Program-made: the position numbers and the translations under genes
Part shown: positions 27,047 through 37,065 of the stretch, one piece after another
Layout: each line of letters starts with the position of its first letter
How positions within the stretch are numbered: position 1 is the stretch's first letter
Assembly (NCBI RefSeq): GCF_017581965.1
Contig: NZ_JAGEVF010000009.1
Span: 62,001-126,000, forward strand
Length of the DNA: 64,000 nucleotides
Direction: 5' to 3'
DNA from: Winogradskyella pelagia
GTDB lineage: Bacteria; Bacteroidota; Bacteroidia; Flavobacteriales; Flavobacteriaceae
Notes under the pieces: generated by a model
What the model was told of the DNA's origin: nothing
Seen by the model: only the letters and a program-made list of their open reading frames with translations
Database searches by the model: none

Positions 27047-28672
27047 ATGTTATCAGTTTCTAACCTTTCTGTTCAATTTGGAAAACGTATACTATTTGAT
27101 GAGGTGAATACTACCTTTAATTCAGGTAATTGCTACGGAATAATTGGTGCTAATGGTGCGGGAAAATCTACGTTTTTGAAAATTCTGGCGGGTAAAATGG
27201 ACCCTACTTCTGGACACGTGCACTTGGAGCCAGGAAAACGAATGTCAGTATTAGAGCAAAACCATAATAAGCATGATGATGATACGGTCTTAGAAACAGT
27301 TTTAAAAGGAAACAAGACTTTATATAAGCTCAAAACCGAAATTGATGCGCTTTATGCCGATTATACGGATGAAAACGCTGATAAGATTGGAGAGCTTCAG
27401 GTACAATTTGAGGAATTGAATGGTTGGAATGCAGATAGTGATGCAGCTTCAATGCTGTCAAACTTAGGAATTAAAACAGACCTGCACTATGCTTTAATGG
27501 GTGATTTAGATGGTAAGCAAAAAGTACGTGTACTTTTAGCTCAAGCTCTTTTTGGTTCTCCAGATGTGTTAATAATGGATGAGCCAACTAATGATTTAGA
27601 TTATGAGACTATTAATTGGTTAGAAAATTTCTTAGCTAATTATGAGAATTGTGTAATTGTGGTATCGCACGACAGGCACTTTTTAGATGCGGTATGTACG
27701 CATATTTCAGATATAGATTTCGGAAAAATTAATCATTATTCTGGTAATTATACCTTTTGGTATGAGTCATCACAACTAGCAGCTAAACAACGTGCACAAC
27801 AGAATAAAAAAGCTGAAGAAAAGAAAAAAGAACTTGAGGAGTTCATTAGGCGCTTTTCTGCTAATGTCGCAAAATCAAAACAAGCGACAAGCCGTAAAAA
27901 AATGATTGATAAACTTAATATTTCTGATATTAAACCATCAAGCAGACGTTATCCAGCAATTATTTTTGAACGCGAACGAGAAGCGGGAGACCAAATTTTA
28001 AATATTGAAGGCTTATCTGCAACTTTAGATGGTGAGGTATTGTTTAACAATGTTGATATTAATTTGGCTAAAGGAGATAAAGTCGTAGTTTACTCGAAGG
28101 ATTCAAGAGCAACTACAGCCTTTTATCAAATAATAAACGGAAAGCAAAAGGCAGATTCTGGAAATTATTCTTGGGGTGTCACAACGACTCAATCTTACTT
28201 ACCATTGGATAATAGTGAGTACTTTAATAATAAGTTGACATTGGTAGATTGGTTGCGACAATGGGCAACATCAGAAGAGGAGCGAGAAGAGGTTTATATT
28301 AGAGGCTTTTTAGGGAAAATGATTTTCAGTGGTGAAGAGGCATTAAAAACATCAGATGTATTGTCTGGTGGTGAAAAAGTACGTTGTATGTTAAGTAGAA
28401 TGATGATGATGCGCGCTAATGTCCTTATGTTAGACGAACCTACTAACCATTTAGATTTAGAGAGTATTACAGCCTTTAATAATTCGTTAAAAAACTTTAA
28501 GGGGACCGTAATGTTGACAACGCATGATCATGAATTTGCTCAAACCGTTGCCAATAGAATTATCGAATTAACTCCAAATGGCGTTATTGATAGATATATG
28601 ACGTTTGATGAATATATGAGCGATAAAAAAATCAAGGAACAACGCGAAAAAATGTACGCCGTAACCGCTTAG
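27047..28672 (+). CDS. ABC-F family ATPase, YbiT-like
   Basis: A soluble protein of 541 residues with two ATP-binding cassettes and no membrane domain, as in ABC-F translation factors that act at the ribosomal E site. Cassette 1 has Walker A GANGAGKST and Walker B LIMDEPTNDLD, but its signature region is GDLDGKQKVRVLL rather than LSGGQ, as I also recall for YbiT. Cassette 2 has the normal signature LSGGEKVRC and LMLDEPTNHLD, but a degenerate Walker A (VVYSKDSRATTAF). A basic linker rich in Lys, Gln and Ala (about 240-300) joins them. No resistance role is implied. Confidence 0.92.
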   Translation: MLSVSNLSVQFGKRILFDEVNTTFNSGNCYGIIGANGAGKSTFLKILAGKMDPTSGHVHLEPGKRMSVLEQNHNKHDDDTVLETVLKGNKTLYKLKTEIDALYADYTDENADKIGELQVQFEELNGWNADSDAASMLSNLGIKTDLHYALMGDLDGKQKVRVLLAQALFGSPDVLIMDEPTNDLDYETINWLENFLANYENCVIVVSHDRHFLDAVCTHISDIDFGKINHYSGNYTFWYESSQLAAKQRAQQNKKAEEKKKELEEFIRRFSANVAKSKQATSRKKMIDKLNISDIKPSSRRYPAIIFEREREAGDQILNIEGLSATLDGEVLFNNVDINLAKGDKVVVYSKDSRATTAFYQIINGKQKADSGNYSWGVTTTQSYLPLDNSEYFNNKLTLVDWLRQWATSEEEREEVYIRGFLGKMIFSGEEALKTSDVLSGGEKVRCMLSRMMMMRANVLMLDEPTNHLDLESITAFNNSLKNFKGTVMLTTHDHEFAQTVANRIIELTPNGVIDRYMTFDEYMSDKKIKEQREKMYAVTA

Positions 28673-28718
28673 TTGTCTTTTATTCTCAGAACTAAATAGT
28701 CTAAATATTGTGTTTTTA

Positions 28719-28961
28719 TTAGGATTCGGTCTCCAACTGGTTCTTAATTTGTTCAACAACAATTTGTGCTTTTTCAAGTTCGTCATTGTGCACAAAGACC
28801 TCTTGCCATCCACTGTTTATGGAACCTTGACCACCAAGCCTTTGCGATTCACCTTGGTCCTTAATAATAGGAGTAATGCCAATATTTTCTAGTCCTGCTT
28901 TAACCCGAGTGACCATAATAAAATTACTCTCAAAAATTTTTGTGTATTCGGATTCGTTCAT
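28719..28961 (-). CDS. Small DUF2007-type protein
   Basis: An 80-residue protein of the DUF2007 (putative signal-transducing) type. The ferredoxin-like pattern IFESNFIMVTRVKAGLENIGITPIIKDQ, followed by VFVHNDELEKAQIVVEQIK, is characteristic. These proteins are soluble and of unproven function. It is convergent with the ABC-F gene (46-base gap) and monocistronic. Confidence 0.82.
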   Translation of the reverse strand: MNESEYTKIFESNFIMVTRVKAGLENIGITPIIKDQGESQRLGGQGSINSGWQEVFVHNDELEKAQIVVEQIKNQLETES

Positions 28962-29120
28962 AGTTGAAAATGATTTAGTTTAATTATAAGAAGGTACAAA
29001 AAAATAAGGAAATTAACAACACTCTTTGAGTGCATAGGATATATATTAACACCGTTACTCAGGTGGCTAATTTATGGTTTTCATGGATATAAACTTTAGT
29101 GAAAAAGGGCAGGTTATTTA

Positions 29121-29158
29121 CCAAAAAAAAAGCCTCAATTTTTATAAAAATTGAGACC
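29121..29158 (-). terminator. Intrinsic terminator of the membrane protein gene at 29182
   Basis: Ten-base arms CTCAATTTTT (29134-29143) and AAAAATTGAG (29146-29155) form a stem. On the minus strand a run of nine T follows (the A-run at 29123-29131). It lies 27 bases after the stop codon. Confidence 0.72.
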
Positions 29159-29181
29159 TTTTAGTTTACAACTTCTTATTC

Positions 29182-29901
29182 TTATGCATTAAAGTATTTG
29201 CTATCCCAAATCGCTGTGTTAAAATTTTTACCCGCAGCGAAGCCATAATAGATAACCATTGCGGCAATAGATTTAAAAATAAAAAAGAAAATCATTCCTG
29301 CTTGTGTGGAATTTGGCTTGTTAGAGAATATGCCTTCGGGAAATAAAGCGGTGGCAAATAAACTGACTAAAATTGTTGTAAAAATTAAGTTAGAAAAACT
29401 TTTATAAGGCCACATTAATAATTTTCTAAATGGATTTAAATCATTACCCCATTTGTGAATTAAATAATAATAGCCATTTCCTATTGGGGCGAACAACAGA
29501 GGATCATCTGCGTTTTCTAGTTTAAATAATTTAGAAGGAGCTATTATTTTAAATCCTTTAATTTCTGTGTTATGGTCTTTTTCTAAACCTTTTATTTTCG
29601 ATATGGCCTCATAGGGTAATTTTCCTTTAAAGTATTTGGAGTCTAGAAATCTTAAACGATAGTCTATACAAATAGATTTTATATGGTCAATGTGATAAAT
29701 GTTTTTAGTCTCCAATAAATCGAAATCGAAATCATTTTCATTGAATGATTCTCCTTTGGTAACCGTTTCTAAAATTCGCTTTTCTTTTAAATCATCTTTT
29801 TTAAGGATGTCTTTCACCGCTTTGAGAATGTCGTCCTCCTTTGAAGTTTTTGTTTTTAAGCGATGTAATTTTTCTTCAATATTTGTCTTCTTCAATATCA
29901 T
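29182..29901 (-). CDS. Membrane protein of unknown function
   Basis: A 239-residue protein I do not recognise. Residues 1-150 are soluble and charged (a Lys/Glu helix, then KNIYHIDHIKSICIDYRLRFLDSKYF and GFKIIAPSKLFKLENADDPLLFAPIGNGYYYLIHKWG). Two hydrophobic segments follow (about 170-190 and 203-222: FSNLIFTTILVSLFATALF and GMIFFFIFKSIAAMVIYYGF), so the N-terminal domain is probably cytoplasmic and tail-anchored by a hairpin. The C-terminus, NTAIWDSKYFNA, is short. It is monocistronic with a strong terminator. Confidence 0.72.
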   Translation of the reverse strand: MILKKTNIEEKLHRLKTKTSKEDDILKAVKDILKKDDLKEKRILETVTKGESFNENDFDFDLLETKNIYHIDHIKSICIDYRLRFLDSKYFKGKLPYEAISKIKGLEKDHNTEIKGFKIIAPSKLFKLENADDPLLFAPIGNGYYYLIHKWGNDLNPFRKLLMWPYKSFSNLIFTTILVSLFATALFPEGIFSNKPNSTQAGMIFFFIFKSIAAMVIYYGFAAGKNFNTAIWDSKYFNA

Positions 29902-30111
29902 TGAGCTCTTTTTTTTTCTAAATTAAAAAGGAATTTCCTTCTACACAAGTCTTTAACAATTCTGTTTAATTTTTCACTGGCAAAAATCTTCAAATGGAAT
30001 TATTTATTAAACAAACACAACCAATTTGTTATTATTTAAACTAATTCCAAATAAGATTTCTATTGAGTATGGCTATCGAAAAATAATTTAATAGTATGTA
30101 AGGATTTAACA

Positions 30112-30123
30112 TTATCATGATAA
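30112..30123. promoter_or_regulatory. 12-bp perfect palindrome upstream of katG
   Basis: TTATCATGATAA is fully self-complementary and lies 49 bases before the katG ATG. It is reminiscent of, but not identical to, the TTATAATnATTATAA PerR box, and it lacks the ATAG-N7-CTAT pattern of OxyR sites. It may be the binding site of a peroxide-responsive regulator. The rest of the 271-base gap from 29902 is A+T-rich with nothing else I can name. Confidence 0.33.
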
Positions 30124-30166
30124 ATTTTTTAATTTTAAAGGAATTTAATAATAATATAAAAATTAG

Positions 30167-32386
<2,220 letters not shown>

Positions 32387-32412
32387 TATTTGATTAATAG
32401 CAAAATCAACTT

Positions 32413-32446
32413 AAAGGAGTGCGTTGTAAATAGCGCATTCCTTTTT
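32413..32446 (+). terminator. Hairpin terminator between katG and the ankyrin gene
   Basis: AAAGGAGTGCG (32413-32423) pairs with CGCATTCCTTT, with one G-T pair, and is followed by a T-rich stretch. It ends about 12 bases before the ankyrin gene start. Read-through would be needed for co-expression unless that gene has its own promoter, which I do not see. Confidence 0.68.
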
Positions 32447-32457
32447 ATTTTTAATTT

Positions 32458-32943
32458 ATGAATGCAATAGAATTATTTTTTAATACCATTCAGTCAGGTA
32501 ATATTGAAAATGCAAAACTTCAATTACAACATAATCCAGATTTGGTTAATACTAAGGACTCAAAAGGATTTACACCGCTTATTTTCGCGACCTACTTTGG
32601 TCAAGATGAGATTGCGAAAGTGCTGATTGCGAATGGTGCTGAAATAGACGCTAGTGATGTATCTGGGAATACAGCTCTAATGGGTGTGTGTTTTAAGGGA
32701 AATTTAAAAATGGTTGAATATTTGTTAGAAAATGGGGCAAAAGTAAATGTAACTAATAATAATGGGGTTACACCATTGATTTTCTCCTGTATGCATAACA
32801 AATTAGATAGTGTAGAATTGCTATTGCATAATCATGCCAACATAGCACTTAAAGACCATGAAGGCAAAACAGCTTTAGATTATGCTAGGGAAAATAATTT
32901 TGCAGACATAATAGCTTTAATACAAAAAAACCGCTCTAAGTAG
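32458..32943 (+). CDS. Ankyrin-repeat protein downstream of katG
   Basis: A 161-residue soluble protein made almost entirely of ankyrin repeats (about four: SKGFTPLIFATYFGQDEIAKVLIANGAEI, VSGNTALMGVCFKGNLKMVEYLLENGAKV, NNGVTPLIFSCMHNKLDSVELLLHNHANI, HEGKTALDYARENNF). It has no signal peptide, unlike the periplasmic AnkB of Pseudomonas aeruginosa, whose gene follows katB and which supports catalase activity. By analogy this protein may assist KatG, which is inference from position. The last codons and the stop lie inside a bidirectional terminator hairpin. Confidence 0.86.
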   Translation: MNAIELFFNTIQSGNIENAKLQLQHNPDLVNTKDSKGFTPLIFATYFGQDEIAKVLIANGAEIDASDVSGNTALMGVCFKGNLKMVEYLLENGAKVNVTNNNGVTPLIFSCMHNKLDSVELLLHNHANIALKDHEGKTALDYARENNFADIIALIQKNRSK

Positions 32944-32955
32944 GAGCGGCTTTTT
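32924..32955. terminator. Bidirectional terminator between the ankyrin gene and the DUF6952 gene
   Basis: CCGCTC (32931-32936) and GAGCGG (32944-32949) form the stem, flanked by a run of A on the left and five T on the right, so it can stop transcripts from both sides. The stem overlaps the last codons and the stop of the ankyrin gene. Confidence 0.75.
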
Positions 32956-32965
32956 GAAGTCTGTT

Positions 32966-33223
32966 TTATTTGTCTATTGAGCCCATTACACGTTGCATAA
33001 AGCCATTTAGCGCCTCTTTCTTGGGTATCCCAGCTTTGATGGATTTGCTCACTTCCACTGCTCCATACATATTGGAGATTAGTTCTCCAATAACATCGAG
33101 CTCTTCGTCTTTTAATGATGGTACCTCGGTTAAATTTTCGAGAGTTTCAATTGTCTCAATAACAAAGTCCTCGTCATTATCTTCTATAAACTGAGTCAAC
33201 TGTTTAATAATTGGTAATTTCAT
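32966..33223 (-). CDS. Small acidic protein, DUF6952-like
   Basis: An 85-residue helical, acidic protein (MKLPIIKQLTQFIEDNDEDF, VPSLKDEELDVIGELISNMYGAVEV). I recall it as DUF6952, a Bacteroidota family found beside peroxiredoxin and thioredoxin genes. It has no cysteine and no membrane segment. Its start codon overlaps the last base of the thioredoxin gene, so it is translationally coupled to it. A role in the peroxide-reduction operon is implied by context only. Confidence 0.78.
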   Translation of the reverse strand: MKLPIIKQLTQFIEDNDEDFVIETIETLENLTEVPSLKDEELDVIGELISNMYGAVEVSKSIKAGIPKKEALNGFMQRVMGSIDK

Positions 33224-33531
33224 TATATAACGTCCTCTACAAGTTCTTTTAATACATCAAACTTATTTGTTTGCACTTGTCCTTTAAATTCTCCTTTCTT
33301 AAAAGTGGCAAAAGTTGGCAGATTATCAACGTTTGCAAGTTTTCTACTTTCCGGGAATTTTTCTGCATCTGCTACAACAAACACGGCAGCATCTTGTTCA
33401 GAAGCTAATTTTTTAAACTTTGGTTTCATAATGCGACAATTACCACACCAACCTGCAGAATATTGAACTATTACCGTTTCATTGTCTGCAATTATGGATT
33501 GTAAATTGTCTTCATTTAATTCTTTTATCAT
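33223..33531 (-). CDS. Thioredoxin-family protein
   Basis: A 102-residue cytoplasmic thioredoxin with active site WCGNC (Cys29 and Cys32, residues 28-32) and the cis-proline segment NVDNLPTFATF. It differs from housekeeping thioredoxin (WCGPC) in having Asn between the cysteines. Its position after a 2-Cys peroxiredoxin suggests it is that enzyme's dedicated reductant. It is separated from the peroxiredoxin gene by a large hairpin at 33552-33595 and overlaps the DUF6952-like gene by one base. Confidence 0.93.
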   Translation of the reverse strand: MIKELNEDNLQSIIADNETVIVQYSAGWCGNCRIMKPKFKKLASEQDAAVFVVADAEKFPESRKLANVDNLPTFATFKKGEFKGQVQTNKFDVLKELVEDVI

Positions 33532-33551
33532 AACAAAAATATTTTAAAATA

Positions 33552-33595
33552 AAATTCTGAAGCATAGTGGAATTACCCACTATACCTCAGAATTT
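33552..33595 (-). terminator. Large intercistronic hairpin between the peroxiredoxin and thioredoxin genes
   Basis: Outer arms AAATTCTGA (33552-33560) and TCAGAATTT (33587-33595) and inner arms ATAGTGG (33564-33570) and CCACTAT (33577-33583) nest around a 6-base loop. On the minus strand a T/A-rich stretch follows. It probably acts as a leaky terminator, or as an RNA-stability element, that sets thioredoxin expression below peroxiredoxin. Confidence 0.6.
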
Positions 33596-33605
33596 AATAC
33601 TTATT

Positions 33606-34250
33606 CTAGTTTAATTGTGCTGCCAAATAGTTGGCTGTATCTTTTGCATTTGGTTTCATGGCTTCTTTACCATCTTCCCAATTTGCTGGGCATACTTCCC
33701 CTTTTTCTTGAACGTGTGTGTAAGCATCAATAAGTCTTAAAAACTCATTTACATTTCGTCCTAAAGGCATGTGGTTTACACCTTCATGAACGATTGTTCC
33801 CTCCTCATCAATGACGTAAGTCGCACGATAGGTCACGTTATCTCCCTCTACTTGGACAGTATCAGTCGCTTCGTCATATCTTTCGTTAGTAATATCTAGT
33901 ATACCTAAAATACTAGATAAGTTTCTGTTGCTATCTGCTAATATCGGGTAGGTTACACCTTCAATACCACCATTGTCCTTGGCGGTGCTTAACCAAGCAA
34001 AGTGTACCTCTGGAGTATCGCAAGATGCACCGATAACAATTGTGTTTCTCTTTTCGAATTCAGCTAATGCACTCTGGAAGGCGTGAAGCTCGGTTGGGCA
34101 TACAAAAGTAAAATCTTTAGGATACCAAAAGAGGAGTACTTTTTTATTATTTCTCTGCGCTTCTTCTAGCACATTGATTTTGAATGTATCGCCCATTTCG
34201 TTCATGGCGTCTACACTAATATTGGGAAATTTTTTTCCTACTAATGACAT
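33606..34250 (-). CDS. 2-Cys peroxiredoxin (AhpC/Prx1 type)
   Basis: Cytoplasmic thiol peroxidase of 214 residues that reduces hydrogen peroxide and organic peroxides. The peroxidatic Cys51 is in DFTFVCPTEL and the resolving Cys187 is in KGEVCPANW near the C-terminus, the layout of typical 2-Cys enzymes. It is the first gene of a peroxiredoxin-thioredoxin-DUF6952 operon, with a -7 element at 34285-34292. The operon converges on katG and the ankyrin gene, so the region is a compact peroxide-defence block. Confidence 0.95.
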   Translation of the reverse strand: MSLVGKKFPNISVDAMNEMGDTFKINVLEEAQRNNKKVLLFWYPKDFTFVCPTELHAFQSALAEFEKRNTIVIGASCDTPEVHFAWLSTAKDNGGIEGVTYPILADSNRNLSSILGILDITNERYDEATDTVQVEGDNVTYRATYVIDEEGTIVHEGVNHMPLGRNVNEFLRLIDAYTHVQEKGEVCPANWEDGKEAMKPNAKDTANYLAAQLN

Positions 34251-34284
34251 ATGTTAAGTGTTTTAATTATACAACTTTCTAACA

Positions 34285-34292
34285 CAAAATTA
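34285..34292 (-). promoter_or_regulatory. -7 promoter element of the peroxiredoxin operon
   Basis: The minus strand reads TAATTTTG, an exact TAnnTTTG match, 34 bases upstream of the peroxiredoxin start. About 40 bases further upstream lies a 10-base palindrome, ATCTATAGAT (34334-34343). Confidence 0.46.
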
Positions 34293-34454
34293 TTAGTAAT
34301 AGTGCGCTAAAAAACCGAATTAAAATCGCAATTATCTATAGATTAATAGCCTTTTGAAATGCAAAACGTAAAAGGTCCTAAACATTATATATTTGTCATA
34401 AATGATATGCTCACATTATGAATTTAGGAAATATCAAAGCTTATTTTTGCAAAA

Positions 34455-35933
34455 TTATTTTTTATCGGAAAGCATTTTAATTTTAATTTTTAAAGCGGCT
34501 AAGAAAAGCGTGGTAAATGGACTCAGCCAATTAAAAATAGCATAGATAAAATATTCTCCAACACCAACTCCAAGCACTCCAGATTGGTAGGCTCCACAAG
34601 TATTCCAAGGAATAAGTACCGAGGTTACAGTACCTGAGTCCTCTAATGTTCTACTTAAATTTTCTGGCGCAAGGCCGCGGTCTTCGTAGGCGTTTTTAAA
34701 CATTTTTCCTGGGATAACTATAGCTAGGTATTGGTCTGAGGCTATAGCATTTAGGCCTAAACAACTTACTACTGTACTGGCAAATAAACCGAAAACCGTC
34801 TTAGCAACAGACAATAAGGCTTTTGTAATACGAGATAAAGCTCCAATGGCATCCATAATACCTCCAAATACCATTGCGCACAGGATGAGGTAAATAGTCC
34901 AAAGCATTCCTTGCATGCCTCCAGCAGAAAACAAGTCATTTAACTTTTCATTATCTGTTTTAATCGCCGTATCTGTAAAAATTGAATTGATTATTGCTCC
35001 AGTCTTGGAATCAGATAGATTATTGAGAATCTCAGGCTGAAAAACGTACGCGAAAGCAGCAGCCAATAAAACACCACTTGCTAGAGCAACTAAGGGTTTG
35101 GTTTTTAGCAGTATTAATATAATTACCGCAGCAGGAACCAAAAATAACCACGGCGAAATATTGAAGGTATTATCGATCGTTGCCAGAAGACTACTTACGT
35201 CCGCACTACCTGTGGTGTCTATACTGAGGCTCATAATTGAAAAAGCTATTAGCGCCACAATTATCGTTGGTACTGTGGTTATGGTCATATATCTAATATG
35301 GGTAAACAAATCAGTCCCAGCCATTGCAGGTGCTAAGTTTGTTGTATCGCTTAACGGTGACATTTTATCTCCAAAATAGGCTCCAGAAATCACTGCGCCA
35401 GCAATCATACCAGGCTGAATGCCCAGTGCGGTACCGATACCTACTAAAGCAATACCTACAGTTGCCGAAGTAGTCCAAGAACTGCCCGTTGCAATAGATA
35501 TTAAGGCCGAAATAATTACAGAAGCCGGAAGAAATATCTCTGGATTTAATACTTTAAGTCCGTAGTATACCATTGCTGGAATTACGCCACTTACGAGCCA
35601 CGTTCCTGCAAGAGCACCTACAAGAAATAATATCATAATTGGAATAAATACACTTTTAATATTTTCCCAGACTTCTTCAACCATGGTAATGGGGTGTACC
35701 TTATTCATTAGACCGCCCATCAAGGCTACAAATCCACCCATAAGAAGAATCAGTTGATTTGTATATTCCCCTAACCATTCTTGGTCTTCAACAAAGAAAA
35801 TATTGTATGCTAACAGGCCCATAAGAATAACTACAGGAACAAGAGCTTCAAATATATTAAGTTCCTTATTATCAACAACATTTTGTTTGTCGGCTTTAAA
35901 TTCTGTAATAATATCTTTGTCCTTATCTTCCAT
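34455..35933 (-). CDS. nhaC: Na+/H+ antiporter NhaC
   Basis: An inner-membrane sodium/proton antiporter of 492 residues with about 11-12 hydrophobic segments. Typical NhaC blocks are visible: GATWxxSGVIPAMVYYG-like LAGTWLVSGVIPAMVYYGL, ATGSSWTTSATVGIALVGIG, and GAYFGDKMSPLSDTTNLAPA, the conserved DKMSPLSDTTNLA signature. Near the C-terminus, SRTLEDSGTVTSVLIPWNTCG is the second conserved re-entrant region. Such antiporters fit a marine lifestyle. The gene is monocistronic, divergent from the YdjM-like gene at 36017. Confidence 0.95.
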   Translation of the reverse strand: MEDKDKDIITEFKADKQNVVDNKELNIFEALVPVVILMGLLAYNIFFVEDQEWLGEYTNQLILLMGGFVALMGGLMNKVHPITMVEEVWENIKSVFIPIMILFLVGALAGTWLVSGVIPAMVYYGLKVLNPEIFLPASVIISALISIATGSSWTTSATVGIALVGIGTALGIQPGMIAGAVISGAYFGDKMSPLSDTTNLAPAMAGTDLFTHIRYMTITTVPTIIVALIAFSIMSLSIDTTGSADVSSLLATIDNTFNISPWLFLVPAAVIILILLKTKPLVALASGVLLAAAFAYVFQPEILNNLSDSKTGAIINSIFTDTAIKTDNEKLNDLFSAGGMQGMLWTIYLILCAMVFGGIMDAIGALSRITKALLSVAKTVFGLFASTVVSCLGLNAIASDQYLAIVIPGKMFKNAYEDRGLAPENLSRTLEDSGTVTSVLIPWNTCGAYQSGVLGVGVGEYFIYAIFNWLSPFTTLFLAALKIKIKMLSDKK

Positions 35934-36016
35934 TTTCTGGCTTTTATGTTTGTAATGTTACGATTTTGTTAAGGCATATGCAAATGGCTTAAAGTTGTAC
36001 TTTTACCCAATAAACT

Positions 36017-37051
36017 ATGGATTCATTAACTCAAATAGTAGTAGGTGCAGCTTGCGGCGAAGCTGTACTAGGAAGGAAAATTGGGAATAAGGCCTTATTG
36101 TTCGGAGCAATAGGCGGAACCATTCCAGATTTAGATGTAATAATCGGAAGGCTAATTTATAGTAATGAGATAGATGCTCTGGTTTTTCATAGGGGGTTTA
36201 TGCACTCTTTTCTTTTCGCTTTTATAGGTGCGTTTGTTTTTGGCTGGTTGGTGTTCAGACAATATAACAGAAGGAGTAGGGAAGGTACAACCCTCTTAAA
36301 GGATTGGATATGGTTATTTTTTTGGTCCTTATTTACGCATCCGATTATTGATAGTTTCACACCTTACGGGACACAATTATTTGCACCATTTTCTAATTAC
36401 AAGGTGGCCTTTAACAATATTGCGGTAGTAGACCCTTTATATACGCTTCCATTTTTGATTCCATTGATAATGGCAATGTTCTATAAACGCACTGACCAAT
36501 CCAGACGAAAGTTCGTAGGTCTAGGGGCTGTATTAAGTTCGGCTTACATGATATTTACTCTATTTAACCAACATCAAGTTGAGTCTATTTTAGAAAAATC
36601 ACTGGTGGATAATGATATAAGGTATCAAAGGTATCAAGTTCAGCCAACAATTTTCAACAACCTGTTGTGGTATGGCGTAGCTGAAACCAAATCCTCTTAT
36701 TATTTTGGATTTTACTCGCTTCTCGACTATGAAGAATCTTTTAAGAATTGGGCACAAATAGAAAAGCATCATGGGCTACTTCCAATGGAGCATGAAGATT
36801 TGACCAAGCTTGCTTGGTTTAGTAATAGCTATTTTAATGTCACCTCTACCAATACTAAGGGAGAATATATTTTTGATGATTTAAGGTACCCTTTGCTCAA
36901 TCCAGAGGATGCGTCCTCAACGTTGTTTTCATTTACTTTAATTCAAAAAGGTGAGCGCTGGGATATTAAAAATCGATTACCTAAACTCAACGAAGAACCA
37001 ACATTGAGGTCATTATTTGCACCTATGTTTAAGCGTTTAATGGGGCAATAG
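36017..37051 (+). CDS. YdjM-type inner-membrane metal-dependent hydrolase
   Basis: A 344-residue membrane protein of the YdjM/YfhO-like metal-dependent hydrolase family. The N-terminus has the diagnostic MDSLTQIVVGAACGEAV, GGTIPDLDVII and HRGFMHSFLFA blocks, with conserved Asp and His residues that may bind metal, spread over four or five membrane helices up to about residue 185. The C-terminal ~150 residues are a soluble domain (YGVAETKSSYYFGFYSLLDYEES). The enzymatic activity of this family is not established. It is monocistronic. Confidence 0.88.
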   Translation: MDSLTQIVVGAACGEAVLGRKIGNKALLFGAIGGTIPDLDVIIGRLIYSNEIDALVFHRGFMHSFLFAFIGAFVFGWLVFRQYNRRSREGTTLLKDWIWLFFWSLFTHPIIDSFTPYGTQLFAPFSNYKVAFNNIAVVDPLYTLPFLIPLIMAMFYKRTDQSRRKFVGLGAVLSSAYMIFTLFNQHQVESILEKSLVDNDIRYQRYQVQPTIFNNLLWYGVAETKSSYYFGFYSLLDYEESFKNWAQIEKHHGLLPMEHEDLTKLAWFSNSYFNVTSTNTKGEYIFDDLRYPLLNPEDASSTLFSFTLIQKGERWDIKNRLPKLNEEPTLRSLFAPMFKRLMGQ

Positions 37052-37065
37052 TTCATACTATTGAT

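Noticed and set aside
34413..34422. A TATTTTTG promoter-like match on the + strand downstream of the peroxiredoxin start region.
   Set aside because: No + strand gene follows; it lies just before the nhaC 3' end. In A+T-rich DNA such matches occur by chance.
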